Below are positions 15,426 through 22,485 of a stretch of DNA of 28,387 nucleotides, piece by piece. The stretch comes from MESE01 sp036675035 (GTDB taxonomy: Bacteria; Pseudomonadota; Gammaproteobacteria; Burkholderiales; Burkholderiaceae_D), in the NCBI GenBank assembly GCA_036675035.1, contig JAKFFO010000005.1, forward strand, positions 1-28,387, in the 5' to 3' direction. Made by a program: the position numbers and the translations under genes. The notes under the pieces are model-generated. The model made no database searches. It was not told the DNA's origin and worked only from the letters and a program-made list of their open reading frames with translations. The first letter of the stretch is position 1. Each line of letters opens with the position of its first letter.

Positions 15426-16271
15426 TCAGTCGTAACAGCGTGTCGTTTCGGTGAAAAACCTTTCATGCATTTCTTCGAGTCCCAACGTTGCCAACACTTC
15501 GGTCAGCCGTTCCGCCGGCCGCTGGCGCGGGAGATCTTTATAACTTGCAATGATCAATTCATTTTTCATTGAGTGCTCCCATCCCACCAGTTCGGTCACA
15601 TTGACTTGATAGCCATGGGCTTCAAGCTGGAGGCAACGCAGCACATTCGTCACCTGGCTACCGAACTCTCTGGTGTGCAACGGATGGCGCCAAATCTCCG
15701 TCAACGCATTCCGCGCCAATGCCTTGCCCTTGTTTTTTTTCAGCACTGACGCGACTTCCGCCTGGCAGCAGGGAACCAGGACCATGTATTTTGCGCGCTT
15801 GGTCAAGCCAAAATGAATTGCGTCGTCGGTCGCGGTATTGCATGCATGCAGTGCGGTGACGATGTCGATCTGTGCCGGCAATCGATCGGACCTGATCGAT
15901 TCGGCAACCGACAGATTAAGAAACGACATGCGTTGGAAATCCAGCTGTTGCGCCAGCGCTTCCGATTTCTTTACCAGCTCGTCGCGTGTTTCAATGCCGT
16001 AAATATGCGACGCATCGCTCAGTGATTTAAAAAACAGATCGTACAGAATAAAACCGAGATAGGATTTTCCCGCCCCATGATCGACCAGTTGAATATCCGG
16101 GTGATCATTTTGAATTTCCTTTAACAAGGGTTCGATGAATTGATACAGATGATAGACCTGCTTCAGCTTGCGCCGGCTATCCTGATTCATCTTCCCGTCG
16201 CGGGTAAGGATATGCAATTCTTTCAGCAGTTCAATCGATTGCCCGGGTTTTATTTCCTGGAGAGTTTGCAT
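15426..16271 (-). CDS. SAM-dependent methyltransferase-like protein (methyltransferase domain 13 / METTL25-like)
   Basis: This 281-aa soluble protein has an N-terminal helical part rich in charged residues (1-58), then a class I methyltransferase core. Motif I is VDHGAGKSYLGF (63-74) and an acidic strand end is YGIETRDELV. ALHACNTATDDAI (140-152) and VPCCQ (166-170) are diagnostic of the family that includes eukaryotic METTL25/RRNAD1. The substrate is unknown; the VPCCQ motif is shared with RNA-related members, so RNA modification is a guess. It appears to be a single gene, 354 bp from the RDD gene. No clear ribosome site precedes the ATG at 16271. Upstream lies a 10-bp hairpin that would fall in its leader if transcription begins beyond 16378. 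Confidence 0.85.
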   Translation of the reverse strand: MQTLQEIKPGQSIELLKELHILTRDGKMNQDSRRKLKQVYHLYQFIEPLLKEIQNDHPDIQLVDHGAGKSYLGFILYDLFFKSLSDASHIYGIETRDELVKKSEALAQQLDFQRMSFLNLSVAESIRSDRLPAQIDIVTALHACNTATDDAIHFGLTKRAKYMVLVPCCQAEVASVLKKNKGKALARNALTEIWRHPLHTREFGSQVTNVLRCLQLEAHGYQVNVTELVGWEHSMKNELIIASYKDLPRQRPAERLTEVLATLGLEEMHERFFTETTRCYD

Positions 16272-16350
16272 GACTTTGGCGCTTGTTTGCTGGTGCTCGT
16301 TTTCGGTGAGTGATAAAACTACGACAGAATATCTTCCTCATTATTGACCC

Positions 16351-16378
16351 GGCCCGAAAAGGATTGATTTTTCGGGCC
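16351..16378. repeat. 10-bp perfect inverted repeat GGCCCGAAAA/TTTTCGGGCC
   Basis: The arms are at 16351-16360 and 16369-16378 with an 8-nt loop. The stem is strong, but no T run follows on either strand. It lies 80 bp upstream of the minus-strand methyltransferase-like gene, so it may be a leader hairpin, or a shared element of the divergent spacer. Confidence 0.65.
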
Positions 16379-16382
16379 GCCA

Positions 16383-16423
16383 TTCTCACCTTCTTCCACT
16401 GGGAGAAGGCCGGGATGAGGGGA
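16383..16423. repeat. REP-like extragenic palindrome
   Basis: CCTTCTTCC (16389-16397) and GGGAGAAGG (16401-16409) pair with one mismatch around a 3-nt loop. The flanks TTCTCA and CGGGATGAGGGG resemble the common proteobacterial extragenic pattern of CCCTCATCCC, CGGCC and CTTCTCCC arms. Only one copy lies in the window, so repetition in the genome cannot be seen here. Confidence 0.5.
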
Positions 16424-17003
16424 TCGGGTTCTAACTATTCGTTCCCGATCTATAAAAGAGGAAAGATGCAGGCTCCGTAGTTTTGTCGTTTGCTCTACGC
16501 ATGATAGTGCAATCCGTGAATCATTTTTTCATATAACTTTCAGTTCGGCGAGCGATTCCACAGCCGACTCCATTTGAATTATTTTTACGCGGTCAGGTAT
16601 TAATTACCTTCCCGTTTCCACTGCATAACCGACCCTTGCCGCAGCTGATCCGATGTCTGGACATGCCCGTCGGTCGACGAGCTTCTCTTTGAAACGCCAA
16701 CGATTGCGCATCATCGCCTTCATTGCCGAGTGCTCGTCGCATTCTTCGCGTTACCGCTCGTCGTCTTTTCTTCCCGTTTTGGCTGAATTCAGGCACGAAC
16801 AGTGCATGGAGCGGCCGACAAGGATGTTGGTCGGTCCTTCTGCGTCGGCGGTAGTGCGAGCGGCGCAGGTCAACTTGTGATGACGGAAGCCAAGGCAGAC
16901 GGCATGGCAGCAGCGGACCGGCAATCCGCATTATCCGCCTTTCCCGATCGCATCCTCGAACCATCAGCGAATTCGGCATTCGCTTCATTCAGGAGAAATT
17001 TTC

Positions 17004-18497
17004 ATGAACACCTTTGGTAATAGATCACTCACTCGATGGTCGGTTGTGCTGGCCACGGTTTTATTCGTTGCATCATGCGGGGGCGATAATGATGACGATG
17101 TTGCGGCAATCGACGGCAGCGCCACACCCGCCAGCACAGGTACGCCCGCCGGCGCCGACAATTCCAATACGCCAAATGAAACCAGAAACGACGCACCAAC
17201 CGATCCTGCCGATAACGTTGCGCTTCCGGAAAATGCTTTCGCGACAACCTTGAGCGGCGCGGAAGAGGTTCCGCCTGTTACGACTACCGCAACAGGCACC
17301 GGTGTAGTCGTAGTTGATCCGGATACGCTGGCGATGAAGGCGACCATCGTGACCGCCGGAATCGCCGGGACCGCAGCGCATATCCATATTGCGCCGCCCG
17401 GAGTAGCCGGTCCCATCGTCTTTCCTTTGACAGAGACGGCCACGGCCAGCGGTATCTGGACTACGCAAGCCACGCTGACGGCAAATCAATTGGCGGAACT
17501 CAGGGCCGGCAACTACTATTTCAACGTGCATAGCGCGGCCTATCCCAACGGAGAGATTCGCGGCCAGATCCTGCGAGGCGCGAACAATGGAACGACCGGC
17601 ACAGGTACCGCCACAACAGATCCTGCAACAACAGGTACGGGAGCTACCGGCACAAGTGGAACCACCACTACCGCTACCGGCGCAACTCAACCTGGATCAG
17701 CCACGAGCACCAGCGGAACCGGTGCCACGGGTACCGCAACCCCGGGCAGCGATACGACCGGTGCAGGAACAACCGGCACAGACACAAGCGGTACTGGAAC
17801 TACCACCACCGGAACAACTGGCACATCGGGAACAACAACAGCCGATGGCAATACGTCGACCACTGTTCCTGCCGGAACCGCATCAACCGCCGTCAGCACT
17901 ACTGCGCGGAGCACGTTTATCAATGTGTTGCGAGGCAGTGAACAGATACCCGCCAATACAAGCTCAGCGGTGGCGATCGCAGTTGCCATCTTCGACCCAG
18001 TGGCGCAAACATTGACGAGCGCGATTACCACGATGGGCCTGACAGGAACGGAAGCGCATATTCATCAAGCGCTACCCGGCGCGGCGGGACCGATAATATT
18101 CCCGATGACGGAAACCGCGACCGGGAGCGGAATCTGGACGGCGAACGCAGCGCTCAACGATGAAGGTGTGACATCGGTCGCTTCCGGATTCTTTTACTTC
18201 GATATCCACAGCGCCGCTTTCCCCAACGGTGAAGTGCGTGCGCAAATAGTGCCACGGGCCAGCGCAGGCACGGACACCGCAAATACCGATACGATTGAAG
18301 ACGGCGGCACTGAAACAGGCGGGACCAGTACGGCCGGTGTCGTTTCGCCGGGCACCGGCACAACAGGCACTGACGCAACCGGCGCTGACCCAACCGGGAC
18401 CGGCACAACGAGCACCGGCGCAAGCAGCCCTGCCATAACCAGTCCGACCGACACGACTCCAACCGGCACCACACCGACCGGCACACCGGGAGCGTAA
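17004..18497 (+). CDS. Lipoprotein with two CHRD domains and Thr/Gly-rich linkers
   Basis: This is a 497-aa predicted lipoprotein. The ATG at 17004 follows AGGAG by eight bases. The signal peptide ends in the lipobox VASC (Cys25), followed by GGDNDDD. Residues after Cys25 are acidic, compatible with outer-membrane sorting. CHRD domain 1 is at about 77-192 (LSGAEEVPP, AAHIHIAPPG, FNVHSAAYPNGEIRGQI), and CHRD domain 2 at about 303-418 (LRGSEQIPA, EAHIHQALPG, FDIHSAAFPNGEVRAQI). Between them is a Thr/Gly/Ala linker (193-300), and a similar tail follows (419-497). CHRD was first described in chordin; in bacteria it is common but its role is unknown. The histidines in AHIH and HSA might bind metal. 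A surface display or matrix role is inference. Confidence 0.9.
   Translation: MNTFGNRSLTRWSVVLATVLFVASCGGDNDDDVAAIDGSATPASTGTPAGADNSNTPNETRNDAPTDPADNVALPENAFATTLSGAEEVPPVTTTATGTGVVVVDPDTLAMKATIVTAGIAGTAAHIHIAPPGVAGPIVFPLTETATASGIWTTQATLTANQLAELRAGNYYFNVHSAAYPNGEIRGQILRGANNGTTGTGTATTDPATTGTGATGTSGTTTTATGATQPGSATSTSGTGATGTATPGSDTTGAGTTGTDTSGTGTTTTGTTGTSGTTTADGNTSTTVPAGTASTAVSTTARSTFINVLRGSEQIPANTSSAVAIAVAIFDPVAQTLTSAITTMGLTGTEAHIHQALPGAAGPIIFPMTETATGSGIWTANAALNDEGVTSVASGFFYFDIHSAAFPNGEVRAQIVPRASAGTDTANTDTIEDGGTETGGTSTAGVVSPGTGTTGTDATGADPTGTGTTSTGASSPAITSPTDTTPTGTTPTGTPGA
17580..17903 (+). repeat. Low-complexity Thr/Gly coding repeat (CHRD linker)
   Basis: This segment encodes residues 193-300 and is built from degenerate ACC/ACA/ACT-GGC/GGA/GGT codon pairs (Thr-Gly, Thr-Gly-Thr). 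The synonymous codons vary, so the amino-acid pattern is kept more strictly than the DNA. That argues for selection on the protein linker rather than fresh slippage. A shorter stretch of the same kind encodes the tail (18258-18494). Confidence 0.8.
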
Positions 18498-18541
18498 CGA
18501 CGGCTTTCCAGCGCGGCTGCAAGGCCGCAGCATGGATTGCC

Positions 18542-18588
18542 AAGACCTTCGGAACGGGGCAGCTTCACCGCCCCGTTTCGGGGGTCTT
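18542..18588. terminator. Long hairpin between convergent CHRD and reductase-like genes
   Basis: AAGACC (18542-18547) pairs with GGTCTT (18583-18588). AACGGGGC (18553-18560) pairs with GCCCCGTT (18570-18577), with a 5x5 internal loop and a 9-nt apical loop. It overlaps the end of the reductase-like gene. No T run follows on either strand, so it may stop RNA polymerase poorly on its own. It may instead protect 3' ends or act with Rho. Confidence 0.45.
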
Positions 18589-19503
18589 CGGCGATTTGCT
18601 GAGTTGATGATGGATTGCGGTAGCCGCTACTGCGGCATGCCCTGCCGCGACGCTGATCTGGTTGAGCCCGTTGACCACGTCGCCGGCCGCATACAAACCG
18701 GGAATCGATGTCTGCATCCGTCGCAGGTCGACCTGCAGGTCGCAGCGTTCATCGCAATCCGCATCCAGATCTAGCGCAAGCTCGGAGCGCACCTTGGTGC
18801 CCAGTGCGGAATATAAAGTGTCGAAGCGATGCTCTGTTCCGCCAACACTGCGCAAGGCAGCAATCTTGCGGCCTTCAATAAACACCGCCTCGATCGGTTC
18901 TTCGATAATGTGAATCCCGAGGTCGCGCATGCGTCGACGTTCGGCGTCGCTCAATGCGAGGTCACGCCCGAGGCTGAGCAACGTGAGGTCGGCTGTGTAG
19001 TGGCGAATGAACAGCGCCTCCCTGACCAGGTGTTCTCCATAGCCTATGACCGCCACTTTCCGGTCGATGACTTCGTAGCCGTCGCAAATCGGACAGTGGC
19101 GAACATACCCCTGTCTGATCGCGTCCGTTACCTGCGGCAGCTCCGGCTCGATATCGACCACGCCGGTCGCCAGCACGATATTGGCCGCCTGAATCGAATC
19201 CGCACCGTGATGCGCAACGAAAGCGCCGTCGTCCTGTCGGCTCAGGCGATCCACGACGCCTTCGGTAATGTCGACGCCATACCGCTGCGCCTGATCGCGA
19301 AACCTCGTGAGAATTTCGCTCCCGCCTATGCCGGTCGGGAATCCCGGCAGATTATGCGACAGCGGGATCAGAGATGCGCGACTGCTTCCGGCGTCGATCA
19401 CCTTGATGCGACGGCGAAAGCGCGCGAGATATGTAGCCGTCACCAAGCCGGCGGGACCGGCGCCGATGATCAGGCAATCTACCGGGTCTTGCGCTTTGCT
19501 CAT
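18565..19503 (-). CDS. Thioredoxin-reductase-like FAD oxidoreductase with degenerate NAD(P) site
   Basis: This 312-aa soluble flavoprotein has the length and layout of low-molecular-weight thioredoxin reductase. The FAD motif GAGPAG is at 14-19, the redox-type CPIC at Cys137/Cys140 followed by DGYE, and the FAD-end block YAAGDVVNGLNQISVAAGHA at 271-290. The NAD(P) half is unusual. Where reductases have GGGDSAxEEA, it has GYGEHLVREA (154-163), and the HRRxxFRA motif for the NADPH phosphate is replaced by LSLGRDLALS. It may therefore use another donor, or act as a disulfide or other oxidoreductase. The ATG at 19503 has AAGG five bases upstream. It is divergent from cydA across 367 bp and convergent with the CHRD gene. 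Confidence 0.9.
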   Translation of the reverse strand: MSKAQDPVDCLIIGAGPAGLVTATYLARFRRRIKVIDAGSSRASLIPLSHNLPGFPTGIGGSEILTRFRDQAQRYGVDITEGVVDRLSRQDDGAFVAHHGADSIQAANIVLATGVVDIEPELPQVTDAIRQGYVRHCPICDGYEVIDRKVAVIGYGEHLVREALFIRHYTADLTLLSLGRDLALSDAERRRMRDLGIHIIEEPIEAVFIEGRKIAALRSVGGTEHRFDTLYSALGTKVRSELALDLDADCDERCDLQVDLRRMQTSIPGLYAAGDVVNGLNQISVAAGHAAVAATAIHHQLSKSPKTPETGR

Positions 19504-19870
19504 TGGGCCTTGCCTTTCATGTATATCGGTTTGAATTAAGTTTCATTGCGCGCCACAGACATTCGAATGTCGCCATCTTATTGCTCAGAAACTCTCAGCA
19601 GCTTTCATGCCAATCGAAGCGACGGCCAGCCGCGCCGGTCGACCGGTCGGCCGCTTCCGATTCAAATCCTGCGTCGGTCCGCGCGCAGCGCCTTGTGGCG
19701 AAATAACGGAAGGTATTTTGTCTCTGCCTTGCGCGCGATTCGGGTGTCGGATCGACGATCTTTCCCGGCCCGGTTGATATTTCTCACTGCTGTTAAAATC
19801 GTAACGGTTAAGGTCGTACCCAGCTTGAGCGCGTACGCAACACTTCCTGAATGCAGTAACGGAGAACCGG
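19504..19870. promoter_or_regulatory. Divergent spacer with the cydAB promoter region
   Basis: The 367-bp gap must hold promoters for the reductase-like gene (minus) and cydAB (plus). Near 19774-19799 a TTGATA hexamer and a TAAAAT hexamer occur, but the 14-bp spacing is too short for a good sigma-70 promoter. A 14-bp direct repeat (19792-19820) overlaps this site. No FNR palindrome (TTGATnnnnATCAA) is visible. GGAGA lies about six bases before the cydA ATG. Confidence 0.45.
19792..19820 (+). repeat. 14-bp direct repeat upstream of cydA
   Basis: GTTAAAATCGTAAC (19792-19805) and GTTAAGGTCGTACC (19807-19820) match at 11 of 14 positions, start to start 15 bp. It lies 50 bp before the cydA start. 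It may be an operator for a regulator binding in tandem. It contains GTTAA twice, but at 15-bp rather than the 11-bp spacing of typical ArcA sites. Confidence 0.5.
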
Positions 19871-21271
19871 ATGGAAACATTTGCAGGGATGGATGCCGCC
19901 TTACTGGCGCGAATTCAGTTCGCGTTCACCATCAGTTTCCATATCGTTTTTCCTGCATTCACGATCGGCCTCTCTGCCTTCATTGCTACGCTGGAAGTCC
20001 TGTGGCTGCGCAGCGGCCAGAGCCATTTCCACATACTGGCCCGGTTCTGGACAAAAATCTTTGCTGTGTCGTTCGCAATGGGCGTCGTTTCAGGAATCGT
20101 GCTGTCGTATCAGATCGGTACCAACTGGAGCCGGTTCTCGCAGGTGGTCGGCAATACGATCGGCCCGTTGATGGGATATGAAGTACTGACCGCATTTTTC
20201 CTGGAGGCGAGTTTCCTCGGCATTATGCTGTTCGGCTGGAACCGGGTACCGCCGTGGTTGCATACACTTGCCAGCATCGTCGTTGCAATCGGCACCGCGC
20301 TGTCGGGATTCTGGATTCTCTCCGCCAATAGCTGGATGCACACGCCGGCCGGTTTCGAAATGCGAGACGGCATCGCTTTCCCGCTCGACTGGTCGGAAAT
20401 CATTTTCAACCCCAGCTTCCCGTATCGATTTGCGCACATGATGACGGCCGCCTACCTGACCACCTCGCTGGTAGTGCTCGCGGTCGGCGCCCGTTATCTG
20501 GTCGCCCGGCGGTTCGAGCAGGAAGCGAAAACCATGATCCGCATGGGGCTCGGCATGGTCGCCCTGCTCGCGCCACTGCAATTATTGATCGGTGATTTGC
20601 ACGGCTTGAATACCGCCAGGCACCAGCCGGCAAAAATCGCTGCGATCGAAGCGCATTGGGATGGCACCAAACCCGCCGACCTGGTTCTGTTCGCCTGGCC
20701 GGACAGCGAGACGGAAAGCAACCGTGCCGAGATTTCGATTCCGAATGCGGGCAGCCTGTTGATCACACATGATGCCAACGGTTTGTTTCCCGGCCTGAAG
20801 GACTTCAAGCCGGAGGACCGCCCGCCGGTGGCGCCGGTATTCTTCATGTTCCGCTTGATGGTCGGTATCGGCATGGTGATGATCGCGGTCGGCGTCATCG
20901 GCGCATTTTTATGGTGGCGCAAACGCTTGTTCGATGCCACCTGGTTTTTGAAGCCGGTCCGGTTCGTCTGGCCGCTCGGCTTCATCGCAATTCTCGCTGG
21001 CTGGATGGTGACCGAGATCGGGCGCCAGCCATGGGTGGCGTATGGCATTCTGCGCACGGTCGATGCGAGATCGCCGATCGCCGCGTCGACCGTGGCGCTG
21101 TCTCTGGCGATGTTCATCGTGGTCTATTCGGTAGTTTTCCCGGTCGGGATACTGTATATCCGCGCGATGATCGCAAAAGGATTGCCGGCTGCTCCGCTGC
21201 CGGAACCCGAAGCCGGCTTGCCGAACCGGCCCTTGTCTGCGGCACAGAAGGCCGCCAGGAACGCAACATGA
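19871..21271 (+). CDS. cydA: Cytochrome bd-type ubiquinol oxidase subunit I, short Q-loop (CioA-like)
   Basis: This is the heme-carrying subunit of the inner-membrane quinol oxidase that reduces oxygen to water. The protein is 466 aa. Likely heme ligands are His24, His189 and Met326, corresponding to E. coli His19, His186 and Met393. The conserved acidic residues are Glu104 and Glu112 in GYEVLTAFFLEASFLG. The quinol-loop residues QPAKIAAIE (Lys255, Glu260) are present, and GRQPW lies near 385-389. The Q loop is much shorter than in E. coli CydA, which places it in the CIO (cyanide-insensitive) branch. Such enzymes may carry only b hemes, which sequence cannot decide. GGAGA supports the ATG at 19871. 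It overlaps cydB by four bases. Confidence 0.96.
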   Translation: METFAGMDAALLARIQFAFTISFHIVFPAFTIGLSAFIATLEVLWLRSGQSHFHILARFWTKIFAVSFAMGVVSGIVLSYQIGTNWSRFSQVVGNTIGPLMGYEVLTAFFLEASFLGIMLFGWNRVPPWLHTLASIVVAIGTALSGFWILSANSWMHTPAGFEMRDGIAFPLDWSEIIFNPSFPYRFAHMMTAAYLTTSLVVLAVGARYLVARRFEQEAKTMIRMGLGMVALLAPLQLLIGDLHGLNTARHQPAKIAAIEAHWDGTKPADLVLFAWPDSETESNRAEISIPNAGSLLITHDANGLFPGLKDFKPEDRPPVAPVFFMFRLMVGIGMVMIAVGVIGAFLWWRKRLFDATWFLKPVRFVWPLGFIAILAGWMVTEIGRQPWVAYGILRTVDARSPIAASTVALSLAMFIVVYSVVFPVGILYIRAMIAKGLPAAPLPEPEAGLPNRPLSAAQKAARNAT

Positions 21272-22284
21272 GCAATCTGGGTTATACCGTGCCCGTGATC
21301 TGGGCCTTGATTATCGGACTGGCTGTGGCGCTGTATGTGGTGCTGGACGGTTTCGACCTCGGCATCGGCATCCTGTTTCCATTTTTCCCGAACGAGGAAG
21401 AGCGCGACCAGATGATGAATTCGATCGCACCGTTCTGGGATGGGAACGAAACCTGGCTGGTGCTCGGCGGCGCCGGACTGCTGGTCGCATTTCCATTGGC
21501 GTATGCGGTGTTCATGCCGGCGCTTTATCTGCCGCTCATCGTGATGTTGCTGGCGCTGATTTTCCGTGGCGTGTCGTTCGAATTTCGCTGGGTGGCCAAG
21601 CCGCGCCATCGCAAATGGGATATTGCATTTACTGCCGGTTCGATCATTGCGGCTTTTTCGCAGGGCGTTGTGTTGGGTGGACTGCTGCAGGGCATTCCTG
21701 TCGAGAACCAGCAGTTCGCCGGCGGCGCGATCGATTGGCTGACGCCGTTCAGCCTGATGTGCGGCGTCGGACTGGTAGTGGGCTACGCGTTGCTGGGAGC
21801 GACCTGGCTGATGATGAAGACCGACGGAAAGGTGGAACAACATGCGCGCCGGCTTGGCGTGCCGCTGCTGTTCGGGCTGCTCGGATTTATCGCGCTGGTC
21901 AGTATCTGGACGCCGATGCAGATCGATCGCATTGCCGAGCGCTGGTTTAGCGTGCCGGAATTTTATTTTTTATCGCAGGTGCCGCTGGTAACCTTGCTGG
22001 TCGCGTGGTGGTGCTGGCGCGGCATACGGCGCGGCAAGGTCATTCAGCCGTTCGCTTCCGCAATCGGACTGTTCATGCTGGCTTATGCCGGCCTCGTCAT
22101 TTCCAATGTGCCTTACCTGATACCGCCGAGCATCACGGTATGGGATGCGGCAGCCGATTTGTCATCGCAGGTTTTCATGCTGATCGGCACCATTATCCTG
22201 CTGCCGCTGATCGTCGGATATACGGTGCTGGTTTTCTGGGTATTCCGTGGCAAGGTCCGGGTCGGCGAAGGTTATCATCATTGA
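21268..22284 (+). CDS. cydB: Cytochrome bd-type ubiquinol oxidase subunit II
   Basis: This is the second polytopic subunit of the quinol oxidase. The protein is 338 aa with about eight or nine membrane segments. The conserved DGFDLGIG (27-34) and PFWDGNETWLV (55-65) are intact. The start ATG at 21268 overlaps the cydA stop as ATGA, with CAGGA seven bases upstream, so the two are translationally coupled. A longer frame beginning at 20911 is just the open upstream frame inside cydA. No CydX-like small subunit is visible in the 200 bp after cydB, and no cydDC assembly genes are in the window. Confidence 0.97.
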   Translation: MSNLGYTVPVIWALIIGLAVALYVVLDGFDLGIGILFPFFPNEEERDQMMNSIAPFWDGNETWLVLGGAGLLVAFPLAYAVFMPALYLPLIVMLLALIFRGVSFEFRWVAKPRHRKWDIAFTAGSIIAAFSQGVVLGGLLQGIPVENQQFAGGAIDWLTPFSLMCGVGLVVGYALLGATWLMMKTDGKVEQHARRLGVPLLFGLLGFIALVSIWTPMQIDRIAERWFSVPEFYFLSQVPLVTLLVAWWCWRGIRRGKVIQPFASAIGLFMLAYAGLVISNVPYLIPPSITVWDAAADLSSQVFMLIGTIILLPLIVGYTVLVFWVFRGKVRVGEGYHH

Positions 22285-22485
22285 TCGCCGATAAAAAACG
22301 AACCGTTGAACGGAGTCAATCACATTTTGACATCCCTCTAATGGTATAGCGGCAATAGACTGTATGCTGTGCCGGGGAACATCCCGCTTCCCCGATCCGG
22401 CACTCGCTGGTGCGCTCAAGCGAGTACAACCATTTTGAAAACAAGTTCCTTCGTCAAGCTCATTCTGAATCGCCAGCTGCGCTGC

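Larger units (their letters stand above)
16272..17003. other. 732-bp divergent spacer before the CHRD gene
   Basis: No gene is supported. Short frames on both strands (16593-16988 minus, 16653-16880 plus, 16802-17020 plus) are Arg/Ser-rich with no recognisable motif. The left 150 bp hold two inverted repeats (16351-16378 and 16389-16409). A ribosome site AGGAG at 16991-16995 serves the CHRD gene. This could be a scar of a lost gene, but nothing in it is recognisable. Confidence 0.5.

Noticed and set aside
17580..17903. A CRISPR array or recent DNA microsatellite in the CHRD linker
   Set aside because: The repeat is at the amino-acid level with varied synonymous codons, and there are no regular repeats with unique spacers.
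22327..22332. A perfect TTGACA -35 hexamer before tamA
   Set aside because: No acceptable -10 hexamer lies 16-18 bp downstream, so I do not call a promoter.
22285..22485. A CydX-like small subunit after cydB
   Set aside because: I found no short frame with the expected Trp/Tyr-rich membrane start.
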